Shown piece after piece: positions 8,117 through 15,191 of a DNA stretch of 28,224 nucleotides (position 1 is its first letter; each line of letters starts with the position of its first letter). The position numbers were made by a program, and so were the translations under genes. Origin of the DNA: an uncultured Rikenellaceae bacterium (GTDB taxonomy: Bacteria > Bacteroidota > Bacteroidia > Bacteroidales > Rikenellaceae); assembly GCA_910588925.1 (NCBI GenBank), contig CAJURV010000021.1, forward strand, positions 1 to 28,224. Reading direction: 5' to 3'. The notes beneath the pieces were generated by a model, which saw nothing but the letters and a program-made list of their open reading frames with translations, ran no database searches and was not told the origin of the DNA.

Positions 8117-9424
8117 ATGATCGGTTTTGTCAAAAGAGCTGTTACCCTGACCGCGGCCACGATGCTTTTTAGCGTCGTATCTCTGTCCGCGGCCGTAAAG
8201 GTGGTGGAGCAAAGCTCTAAAAAGGCTCCCGTATGGCTCAATACAATGGAGACGGAGTATATAATCACCTCCGCCGTAGCCGACGATCTGGAGCGGGCCA
8301 AAGCACTGTGTATGGACAATATACGCACTCAAGTGATAGAGTCGGTGGCACAGAATGTGCAGTCGTCGGGCACGAGTACCCTGTCGCAGGAGACCATGAC
8401 CTCGGGTATAACCGATTTCGTAGATAACTTCTCGTCGACATTCAAGACACAGGCGGCCACAGTGCCGTTTCTCACCGGCATATCGGCCTCCAAAGCGGAA
8501 GATTACTATTGGGAGAAGCGTCAAGACAAAGATACGGGCGAGATAACATGGTTATACTCTATAAAATATCCGTTTCCGAGAATAGAGCTGAAACGGCTGG
8601 TAGATATATTCGACACCAATGACCGTAAAATGGTGGCCCGTTACGAACAACTGCGTGCCGAATACGACGACATAGAGTCGGTAGAGCAGATAGACAAGGC
8701 CATCAGCGATCTCAAACCGCTTATAGACTACTTCTTCGACGATGTGCGTAAAGGCGATGCACAGACTTTGCAGCGTAACTATTCAGCCCTGTACGGTCGC
8801 ATATTTCTTAGCGAGGTATCTTCGCGTCCGGGAGAGTACGTCTATAGACTGATGCTCGGCGACAACCCAGTGTCTATCTCGCGCAAGCCTTCGCTTAAAT
8901 CAGAGACTCTCACGCAGTTGCATGCAGAGAAACGAGGCACCGAATGGGTGGTGACCTACGACTACTCCGATGCCGACGTAAACGAACAGAATGTCATACG
9001 GTTGTCGCAACGCATAGGCCCCTTATCAATACGCGAGGAGATATTCGCCGACCTCGCCGGGACAGTAATCGAAATCAAGCCGGTTGGCGAGGTGTCGATG
9101 TCAGCAGAGGTGCGCACCGACTCGGTCGTAAGCGGCATAACCATGCGCATGGATGCCAACACCAACCGTAACGACCTAAAGATCAAAGGTGTGACACTTC
9201 GCGTTCCGGGCATAATGATGCCGGTAATAGCAGACGGTCTCGACATCGCTCTCACCGGACGTGGAGTCGATACCGTAACGCTTACCCTCCCGGGACCATA
9301 CGAGATCGACACCGCTAAGGATAACACGCGCATCAATATCCTGCGCGGCAGTATTACGGTGTCGGACGGAGAGGGTGTCATGCACAAAGTGTCGATATCG
9401 GTGCCGGCGGCATGCAACTGGTAA
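8117..9424 (+). CDS. Exported protein with LPP20-like N-terminal domain
   Basis: I chose the ATG at 8117 over the in-frame one at 8072 because it lies 11 bases past the previous stop and opens directly on a signal peptide (MIGFVKRAVTLTAATMLF), giving 435 residues. The mature N-terminus has the LPP20/FlgT-N pattern: a PVWLN-type tryptophan strand near 38-42, a Y-strand, then a long helix (ERAKALCMDNIRTQVIESVA, 59-78) and, near 128-153, a strand pair with YYWEKRQDK and a short turn. The remaining 280 residues include a helical linker and, at the C-terminus, about 120 residues of beta-rich sequence (SMSAEVRTDSVVSGITMRM). It is non-lipidated by sequence. Family-wide function is unknown; LPP20-like proteins in other phyla are outer-membrane or flagellar accessory proteins. 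Confidence 0.85.
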   Translation: MIGFVKRAVTLTAATMLFSVVSLSAAVKVVEQSSKKAPVWLNTMETEYIITSAVADDLERAKALCMDNIRTQVIESVAQNVQSSGTSTLSQETMTSGITDFVDNFSSTFKTQAATVPFLTGISASKAEDYYWEKRQDKDTGEITWLYSIKYPFPRIELKRLVDIFDTNDRKMVARYEQLRAEYDDIESVEQIDKAISDLKPLIDYFFDDVRKGDAQTLQRNYSALYGRIFLSEVSSRPGEYVYRLMLGDNPVSISRKPSLKSETLTQLHAEKRGTEWVVTYDYSDADVNEQNVIRLSQRIGPLSIREEIFADLAGTVIEIKPVGEVSMSAEVRTDSVVSGITMRMDANTNRNDLKIKGVTLRVPGIMMPVIADGLDIALTGRGVDTVTLTLPGPYEIDTAKDNTRINILRGSITVSDGEGVMHKVSISVPAACNW

Positions 9425-9443
9425 TTATTTCTAATGCGGATAT

Positions 9444-9463
9444 GTTTTCATAGATATGAAAAC
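9444..9463. other. Hairpin before the last cluster gene
   Basis: GTTTTCAT (9444-9451) and ATGAAAAC (9456-9463) are perfectly complementary around loop AGAT, in the 86-base gap before the sixth gene. There is no T-tract. It could protect or process the mRNA so that the last gene is expressed at a different level. Confidence 0.4.
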
Positions 9464-9510
9464 TATCCCCTATAAGGTCAGAAGATTATAAAAACTTAAA
9501 ACAGAATATT

Positions 9511-10158
9511 ATGAGAAGATTTTTCAGTATCGTAATGTGCGCTACGGCCGTTTTCTGTTCGGCAGAGGCGTTCGCACAGGCACAGAAATCCGACAAGGAT
9601 CTGAAGAAAGAGCTTAAAGAGCGTGTCGATAGAGATTGCAAGAAAGAGGCTAAGATCTTGGAGAAAGAGGGCTGGAAAGTAATGCCCGGGAAACTGCCTT
9701 TGGAACGCCAGTTGCAGGACAGCCGTTACGCCGAACTGCAGGAAGACGAACGCGGCGAAGCCTATTATATAATAGGTACGCACATGTCTAAAGGCGGCAA
9801 CTACACAGCTGCCAAAAAGATAGCCGACAGCAGAGCCATGACCGAAATCGCCGAAAAGATAAGCTCTCAGATAGCCGAGCTCGTAAAAGAGAACGTAGCC
9901 AACCACGATTATGGCGAGGGCGATATAGAGGTGATCGACAAGTTCGTATCTTCCAACAAACATCTCGTCAATGCCCGCCTCACCAAAGCCATACCGCTTC
10001 TGGAGATCTACCGTGAAGTGGTGGGCGGAGCATACGAAGTGCGCGTAATGATCGCCGTAAGGGCCAAAGAGGCCATACGCGCGGCCAAAAGCGCTTACGT
10101 ATCGGAGCTTGCCAAGGAGTCTGAGACATTAGCCAAAGAACTCGACTCGATACTTTAG
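9511..10158 (+). CDS. Exported LPP20-like small protein
   Basis: This 215-residue protein has a signal peptide (MRRFFSIVMCATAVFCSAEA, cleavage near AFA-Q). The mature part starts with a lysine/glutamate-rich helix (29-52), then a GWKVMPGKLPLERQL segment. Next comes an LPP20/FlgT-N-like core: a YYIIGTHMSK strand, a long helix (TAAKKIADSRAMTEIAEKIS, about 99-118), and a strand containing EVRVMIAVRAKE before a final helix. The small residues and Ala-Arg-rich helix are typical of LPP20-type domains. It is the second such protein in the cluster. It is separated from gene five by a hairpin and followed at once by a strong terminator. The last helix is charged and could be a coiled coil. Function is not known. 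Confidence 0.85.
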   Translation: MRRFFSIVMCATAVFCSAEAFAQAQKSDKDLKKELKERVDRDCKKEAKILEKEGWKVMPGKLPLERQLQDSRYAELQEDERGEAYYIIGTHMSKGGNYTAAKKIADSRAMTEIAEKISSQIAELVKENVANHDYGEGDIEVIDKFVSSNKHLVNARLTKAIPLLEIYREVVGGAYEVRVMIAVRAKEAIRAAKSAYVSELAKESETLAKELDSIL

Positions 10159-10185
10159 CTCCTTTTTAGAGGTTTCAATATTGCA

Positions 10186-10221
10186 AAAACGTTCCCGAAC
10201 AGATAGTTTCGGGAACGTTTT
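10186..10221 (+). terminator. Strong terminator of the envelope cluster
   Basis: Perfect 14-bp stem: arms 10186-10199 (AAAACGTTCCCGAA) and 10208-10221 (TTCGGGAACGTTTT), 8-base loop. It lies 28 bases beyond the last stop. The right arm ends in TTTT and continues TCGTT. Because of A/T symmetry it could also act on the opposite strand. Confidence 0.8.
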
Positions 10222-10362
10222 CGTTAAGCCCAGAGCAGAAACAAATGAAATTTGGTTATGCCGAGGCGAGAAAACGTCTGCCTCAAGCGAACGTTTTCGT
10301 TAAGCCGAGCGCAATGAAACGAAGGTTCTATTACCGAGGCAGGAAAATGTCTGCATTGAAGC
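10213..10362. repeat. Degenerate tandem repeat, two units of about 75 bp
   Basis: Unit 1 (10213-10288) and unit 2 (10289-10362) both start with GAACGTTTTCGTTAAGCC and both later carry CCGAGGC..GAAAA..GTCTGC, then AAGC. A 4-base gap and scattered substitutions separate them, so they are roughly three-quarters identical. On the minus strand the units read as short in-frame stubs with similar peptides (TFSRLG / TFSCLG). That is likely a coincidence of the repeat and not a gene. The first unit overlaps the right arm of the terminator. Confidence 0.65.
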
Positions 10363-10698
10363 GAACGGACGTATTTGTGTTGACATATCCGGAATGCAAC
10401 TATTTCGAGTGACCGGACGATACGGAAAGAATTGCAGACTCCCGTAGAACGACGCAAAACCTGTTTTGCTATGGCTCCGTAGGGAGGTTGTCCGACGGAA
10501 ACGCCTTTCGCTTTCCGCCACGAGAGAAGCGATAACAGAAAATGATTCTCCCCCAAAAAACTCGCAGCCGGAAATAAATTATCACCGAACCAAAGCCCGC
10601 TGCTTGTAATTATTGAACTTCCCGCCGTGAGCTTTCTGCAGTTACGCTCCATGCATGACTTAGAAACGATTAAACACTGATTCTCGAATTAATGCGAT
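10363..10698. other. Non-coding remainder of the convergent gap
   Basis: No gene is supported between the tandem repeat and the next terminator. Frames here are short, overlap the repeat and show no family resemblance. A purine/pyrimidine-rich pair (ACTCCCGTAG near 10438-10447, CTCCGTAGGGAG near 10475-10486) could form local structure. Nothing else is seen. Confidence 0.4.
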
Positions 10699-10732
10699 AA
10701 AAAAGGAGAACTTAAACGAGCTCTCCTTTTTT
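10699..10732 (-). terminator. Terminator of the argF'-LRR transcript
   Basis: Perfect 11-bp stem with arms 10699-10709 (AAAAAAGGAGA) and 10722-10732 (TCTCCTTTTTT) and a 12-base loop. It starts 2 bases past the LRR gene stop on the minus strand and ends in six T residues in that direction. It would also work from the plus strand, so the convergent gap is insulated on both sides. Confidence 0.85.
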
Positions 10733-10734
10733 AT

Positions 10735-12015
10735 CTATTTACAGTTATCGAATCCGTACCCCTCTTGTTGAGGACATATATTTACAGAGGCCTCCCAGTT
10801 GAGATAGTTCTCGTTTTGCGAGTATGTTTCGGGAAGGGTGCCGGTCAGCCTGTTTCCGCTTAGGAACAGCTCTTTGAGCCTCGGCAGGCTTCCTATGGAG
10901 GCGGGAGGTGTGCCGGTCAGATCGTTGTCGAGCAATCCGAGCGCCATCAGGTTTTTAAGGTTACCTATACTTTCAGGTATCTGGCCTGTTAACTCGTTGG
11001 AGTATAGATGCAGACGCATCAGCGACGTCATATTGCCTATCGAAGCGGGTATCTGGCCGGTCAGCTTGTTGCCGTAGAGGTAGAGGTATTGCATCATCTG
11101 GAGCCGGTCTATGTCTGCCGGTATCTGGCCGGTGAGAGAGTTGTCGCCCAACCACAGGTTACGCAGATAGCTAAGGTCGCATACGTATGCAGGGAATGTA
11201 CCGCTCAGACCCGCGCCGGTAAGGTCCAAAGATGTGACGCGTATTCCGGCAGGTGTAGTCTCTAACGTCACCCCTTTCCATTTATCCATGGGAAGAGACA
11301 TATCCCATTGCGTAGTCCATCTGCTACCGTCGCAGTCGTTGTACAGTTTTACCAGTGTAAGACTGTCGCTCTGACGCGAACCGTTGCCGAACTGGTATAG
11401 GGTGAAGACCGACGTTATGGTAGTGTCGAGTATGGCGAAACGGACATCGGCGCGACGGAACTCCACGGCCGTATTCCTGTCGTACTCTACGGATAATGTG
11501 CGGGTCTCCATAAGATAGGTCGACGGCGCTTCAGTGATCTTAAGCCACGGATAATCGGCCAGATTCTCTATTTTGTAGGGGCGGTTGAAACTTATCTCCA
11601 CCACATCGTGTCCCGCATCTGGAGACACCTCCAGCAACGACGGCGAAAAATGTACGGCCCACGGTTCGCTCGCCTGAGTTACATAGAGCGTGTCGCCTTT
11701 GATGGCACCGTCGATGGTGCACAGAACGGCCACTTTACCCACACGCGCTTCTGTGAGGGTATTGGCCTCTATGGTGAGCGCGATAACCTCCGACACGTCT
11801 CCCTCCGTCTTGTTAACGCTACACCACTCGTCGAGAGGTTCTATTTTCCACGATACGCCGTATGAGGTGATGTTGACGTTAAATGTCTGCTTCAGAGACG
11901 ATTTTTCGTACTTGGCTGTCACCCAGTCCGCATGCGGATAGTTGTTGTTCTTATCCTTCTTCTTGCATGCAGTCAGAGCTAAGAGCATTATGGCTATGAA
12001 CAGTATGTTTTTCAT
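10735..12015 (-). CDS. BACON-domain lipoprotein with plant-type leucine-rich repeats
   Basis: This 426-residue surface or periplasmic lipoprotein has a signal peptide ending in LTAC, a good lipobox, with lipidated Cys17 followed by KKKDKNN. Two BACON-like beta-sandwich domains follow (about 25-115 and 118-210). Residues about 215-252 form the LRR N-cap (LVKLYNDCDGSRW, then WKGVTLE), seen in plant-type LRR proteins of Bacteroidetes. About five repeats of the type LxxNxLTGQIPxSIGNLxxL follow (about 260-400). BACON domains usually bind carbohydrate or mucin; LRRs mediate protein contacts. It is 10 bases after argF' and ends at a strong terminator, so it is likely co-transcribed with it although the two functions seem unrelated. 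The cellular partner is unknown. Confidence 0.88.
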   Translation of the reverse strand: MKNILFIAIMLLALTACKKKDKNNNYPHADWVTAKYEKSSLKQTFNVNITSYGVSWKIEPLDEWCSVNKTEGDVSEVIALTIEANTLTEARVGKVAVLCTIDGAIKGDTLYVTQASEPWAVHFSPSLLEVSPDAGHDVVEISFNRPYKIENLADYPWLKITEAPSTYLMETRTLSVEYDRNTAVEFRRADVRFAILDTTITSVFTLYQFGNGSRQSDSLTLVKLYNDCDGSRWTTQWDMSLPMDKWKGVTLETTPAGIRVTSLDLTGAGLSGTFPAYVCDLSYLRNLWLGDNSLTGQIPADIDRLQMMQYLYLYGNKLTGQIPASIGNMTSLMRLHLYSNELTGQIPESIGNLKNLMALGLLDNDLTGTPPASIGSLPRLKELFLSGNRLTGTLPETYSQNENYLNWEASVNICPQQEGYGFDNCK

Positions 12016-12025
12016 AGATCGGTTT

Positions 12026-12979
12026 TTATAATGATTCGAGCATCCTTTTCAGGACGACGGTAGCCGATATCTCCCTGTTGGCCGCCTCGGGAATTACTAT
12101 GGAGCGCGGACTCTCTATTACCTCGTCGGTGACGATCATGCCGCGTCTGACGGGCAGACAGTGCATGAAAAACGCGTCGCGGGTAAGCGCCATCTTACGG
12201 CTGTCTACCGTCCAGCTTCTGTCGGCGGACAATATTTTGCCATAGTTATCGCCGGCGTATGCCGACCAGTTTTTGGCATATATGAAGTCGGCCCCCTCGA
12301 AAGCCTTGTCTTGGTCGTATTCTATGACGGCTCCGCGGGTGAACCGTTCGTCGAGCTCGTAACCGTGCGGATGCGTCACTACCACTTCGTAACCAGCCGC
12401 CACAGACCATTGTGCGAACGAGTTGGGTACAGCCTGAGGCAACGCTTTGGGATGAGGGGCCCATGTCAGCACAACTTTAGGACGCGCACTGCGTTTGTAC
12501 TCCTCTATGGTGATGATATCGGCGAACCCCTGCAACGGATGGCCCGTAGCCGCCTCCATGCTGAATACCGGGCGTCCGGAGTATTTTATGAACCGGCCTA
12601 TCACCTCTTCGCTGTAGTCGTAGTCGCGCGACTGTAACCCTGCGAACGAGCGCACACCTATTATATCGCAGTAACAACCCATAACGGGGATGGCCTCCAA
12701 CAGGTGTTCCGGTTTGTCGCCGTCCATTATGACGCCTCTTTCGGTCTCCAACTTCCACGCTCCGGCATTCACGTCGAGCACTATGACGTTCATGCCCAAG
12801 TTGAGAGCCGCTTTCTGCGTGCTAAGGCGCGTTCGCAGGCTCGAGTTGAAAAATACCATCATGAGGGTCTTGTTTCGACCGAGGCTATCGTATCGGAAAC
12901 GGTCGGCCTTGATGGCGGATGCCTCACGGAGTGCGGCGCTAAGATCGCCTATGTCAGATACCGAAGTGAAATAACGCAT
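12026..12979 (-). CDS. argF': N-succinyl-L-ornithine carbamoyltransferase (ArgF')
   Basis: This 317-residue transcarbamylase transfers carbamoyl phosphate to an acylated ornithine in the Bacteroidetes arginine pathway. Motifs are SLRTR (47-51, carbamoyl-phosphate binding), HPLQ (147-150) and HCLPVRR (273-279). Residue 90 is proline in DGDKPEHLLEA. Published work on the Bacteroides fragilis enzyme shows that Pro90 confers N-succinylornithine specificity, whereas Glu at the equivalent site in Xanthomonas confers N-acetylornithine specificity. The succinyl substrate is therefore predicted. A -7-like box (13000-13007) lies 20 bases upstream of the ATG. No other arginine gene is in the window. The LRR lipoprotein follows after 10 bases. 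Confidence 0.92.
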   Translation of the reverse strand: MRYFTSVSDIGDLSAALREASAIKADRFRYDSLGRNKTLMMVFFNSSLRTRLSTQKAALNLGMNVIVLDVNAGAWKLETERGVIMDGDKPEHLLEAIPVMGCYCDIIGVRSFAGLQSRDYDYSEEVIGRFIKYSGRPVFSMEAATGHPLQGFADIITIEEYKRSARPKVVLTWAPHPKALPQAVPNSFAQWSVAAGYEVVVTHPHGYELDERFTRGAVIEYDQDKAFEGADFIYAKNWSAYAGDNYGKILSADRSWTVDSRKMALTRDAFFMHCLPVRRGMIVTDEVIESPRSIVIPEAANREISATVVLKRMLESL

Positions 12980-12999
12980 GTTACGATTTTTGTTACGGA

Positions 13000-13007
13000 C
13001 AAAGGTA
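13000..13007 (-). promoter_or_regulatory. -7 box of the argF' promoter
   Basis: On the minus strand this reads TACCTTTG, an exact TAnnTTTG match, 20 bases before the argF' ATG. No TTTG is present at the -33 spacing, so the promoter may be activator-dependent or weak. Confidence 0.5.
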
Positions 13008-13038
13008 AATATAAAAACTGAAAAAGCGCTGTGTATTA

Positions 13039-13050
13039 CGTAAATTTACG
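13039..13050. promoter_or_regulatory. Perfect 12-bp palindrome upstream of argF'
   Basis: CGTAAATTTACG is a perfect palindrome 31 bases upstream of the -7 box of argF' and 21 bases past the bioD stop. It has no loop, so it is unlikely as a terminator and is a candidate operator for a dimeric regulator. It is a single occurrence and could be chance. Confidence 0.3.
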
Positions 13051-13071
13051 CCGGTGCGCAATCACGATATT

Positions 13072-13734
13072 CTACTCGATCCCCTCCAACAACGGAATAT
13101 CCATTACGGGAATGGATGTATGGCTTTCTAGATAGCGCCTCGTGTCCTCCTCTATGGTCTTGTCTTCCAAAGAGGGGTAGGCGTTGTAGAGGAGCGCCGT
13201 CACATCCATGCCGCGACGTTCGAGCGCCTCCAAGCTCAACAGTGTGTGGTTGATACTGCCGAGACGTCCGGATGTAACCAGCAACACCGGATAGCGATGA
13301 CGTTCGACGAAATCAATGGTAAGCATGTCGTCGGTCAGAGGCACCATAAGGCCGCCGGCACCCTCTAACAACACTATGTCGTAACGCTCCGACAACACGG
13401 CCGTGGCGGCGTCTATGCGGGCGAAGTCTATCTCCCTGCCGTCTATGACGGTGGCCAAATGGGGCGAACACGGATATGTGAATATCTCCGGCGCAGTCGT
13501 CATATCCATATCCTCCCGGGTGGGTGCTACGCCCATGATGCGGCGGTGAAGCTCTATATCTTCGGAGCTGCCGATACATCCGGTCTGCACCAACTTCTGC
13601 GTAATGACGCTTCGTCCGGCTGCGGCCAGCTCACGGGCCAGTATGCCGGTGGCGTAACTCTTACCCACATTGGTGTCTATGCCGCTTACGAAATATACTC
13701 CTCCGGGGAGCGATTCGAGGAATTTTATGTCCAT
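13072..13734 (-). CDS. bioD: Dethiobiotin synthetase
   Basis: This 220-residue ATP-dependent enzyme closes the ureido ring of dethiobiotin from 7,8-diaminopelargonate and CO2. The P-loop GIDTNVGKSYATG lies at 18-30. The family consensus is GTDTxVGKT; here the position after the lysine is serine, which still fits a Walker A. The stretch LLEGAGGLMVPL is the BioD signature following the nucleotide site. The length is normal. It is the last gene of the bio operon, 48 bases after bioC. No promoter match lies in that gap, so it is probably read from bioA. Confidence 0.93.
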   Translation of the reverse strand: MDIKFLESLPGGVYFVSGIDTNVGKSYATGILARELAAAGRSVITQKLVQTGCIGSSEDIELHRRIMGVAPTREDMDMTTAPEIFTYPCSPHLATVIDGREIDFARIDAATAVLSERYDIVLLEGAGGLMVPLTDDMLTIDFVERHRYPVLLVTSGRLGSINHTLLSLEALERRGMDVTALLYNAYPSLEDKTIEEDTRRYLESHTSIPVMDIPLLEGIE

Positions 13735-13782
13735 GACGTGTACTTGATTTACGTGTGTAAAGATTAGGAAACAACCATTCGG

Positions 13783-14544
13783 CTATCGCCTTTCGGCCGT
13801 CCCCTTACGTGCCACTATATATATGGGGTGATACGTGAGCGTCACACCTCCTTTGCCGTCGGAGTATCCGGCGTCATAGTCGGCTATCAGCCGGCGAGTG
13901 GCGGTCACCCCGAGCGGACGTTCTATGCCGCTGACCCCCGTTTGCCGCAGATGGGTCAGCACCTCGCGGGCCGAACCGAACGTAAGTGTGATGATCTGCT
14001 CGCTGAAATGCACCAATGTCATTGCAGAGGGTATCATACGTCGCAACTGTTCGCAGGATGGGTAATGCAGCCTCACGCCCGAGAGCGATCCTATCTCGCG
14101 CATGTTCTCCACGCCGAATGTGGCTATGGCTATCACACCTCCCTCGTCGAGAGCATCGGCGCTCCGCGCGAGAAAACGTTCCGGCCTCTCGAACCACTGC
14201 AGGGCCGACGACGACACCACCGCCGACAGACCGTACGGCAACGGCATCTCTTCGGCGTCGCCCGCCCGGAAAACCGCCTTGTCGGGATCCAAGTCGGCGA
14301 GCAGGTTGCGGTAACTCTCCGAAAGGTCGACCATATACAACCTCTCGGGATGCAGACGCTCCATAATGAGCCGTGACATTATACCGGTGCCGCACCCCGC
14401 TTCGAATACGGTGCCGCCTTCGGGGGCATACGGAGCCATCAGCTCGGCCAGCCTCTCGGCTATGTGACGTTGTGCCACGGCCGCACGGTCGTATGTGGAG
14501 ATAGCGCCGGCGAAACGCTCTTTTATAAGCTCTTTATCCATCAT
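13783..14544 (-). CDS. bioC: Malonyl-ACP O-methyltransferase
   Basis: This 253-residue SAM-dependent methyltransferase caps malonyl-ACP so that fatty-acid synthase can build the pimeloyl chain. The SAM motif FEAGCGTGI is at 47-55, with the acidic VDLSES motif following motif I and an SALQWF segment typical of BioC. The start (ATG ATG GAT) overlaps the bioG stop by ATGA. Its partner, the esterase BioG, is directly upstream, and together they would make pimeloyl-ACP. The length matches the family. Confidence 0.93.
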   Translation of the reverse strand: MMDKELIKERFAGAISTYDRAAVAQRHIAERLAELMAPYAPEGGTVFEAGCGTGIMSRLIMERLHPERLYMVDLSESYRNLLADLDPDKAVFRAGDAEEMPLPYGLSAVVSSSALQWFERPERFLARSADALDEGGVIAIATFGVENMREIGSLSGVRLHYPSCEQLRRMIPSAMTLVHFSEQIITLTFGSAREVLTHLRQTGVSGIERPLGVTATRRLIADYDAGYSDGKGGVTLTYHPIYIVARKGTAERR

Positions 14545-15191
14545 CTGTCCTCTATTATGTCACGGAGCGTCTCTCTGTGGTAGTGGGGTACGTCTATCTC
14601 CGTTACGATACCCGCGCCGTCCCTCGTGTGGGCTGCTATCTGCGCCCCTGCAGGAAATATGGCGTCGCGCATAGTCACTACGGCTCTATCCCATCTCATA
14701 CTACCGGTCTTTACGGCCGACATCTCTCCTATGGATCGCAACTCCTCGCGCAACGACTCTATATCCCTTTCCGGGGCACACCGCTCGAAGACTGATGCCG
14801 CCGCAGCTCCTCCGCACATGCGACGCCGGAACGAAGCGAGGCTTCTATCGTTGAGGCCGGTGAGGGTACCGTCGAATATGACGGGCGGTATGCCGAAACG
14901 CTCCGATACAGGAGTGGAAGTGCCTGCCACAGCCACACTTTCGGAAATATCCAAACCTAACCCGGGAACCACGCACGATGCCGCCCACACCCCCATCGAC
15001 CACGCCGCCACTCTGTAATGCCGGTAGCCGTCGGTCAGCTCTGTGTCGAACGTAAGGTCGGTATAATCGTACAACAGCAATAAGTCGCCTCCGCCGGTAT
15101 GGTCGGCGAACGGCACGCTATCCATGCCCCATCCCGCAAAGAATAGTGTGAGCGTATCGCTGCCCGTACGTTTTATGTATTGTGCTTTCAT
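14541..15191 (-). CDS. bioG: Pimeloyl-ACP methyl ester esterase
   Basis: This 216-residue alpha/beta hydrolase of the BioG (DUF452) family removes the methyl ester from pimeloyl-ACP methyl ester and so ends chain elongation. FAGWGMD near 19-24 is the family opening. The nucleophile Ser65 lies in AAWSMG, at the same number as in the Haemophilus influenzae enzyme. A FDGTLTGLND segment follows. The C-terminal histidine is probably in DVPHYHRE, but which one is not certain. It overlaps bioF by ATGA and bioC by ATGA, which implies translational coupling. BioG replaces BioH, BioK and BioJ here. Confidence 0.9.
   Translation of the reverse strand: MKAQYIKRTGSDTLTLFFAGWGMDSVPFADHTGGGDLLLLYDYTDLTFDTELTDGYRHYRVAAWSMGVWAASCVVPGLGLDISESVAVAGTSTPVSERFGIPPVIFDGTLTGLNDRSLASFRRRMCGGAAAASVFERCAPERDIESLREELRSIGEMSAVKTGSMRWDRAVVTMRDAIFPAGAQIAAHTRDGAGIVTEIDVPHYHRETLRDIIEDR

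Noticed and set aside
10224..10652. A 142-codon minus-strand frame between the two terminators
   Set aside because: It overlaps the tandem repeat, whose two units give similar short peptides, and no family resemblance exists.
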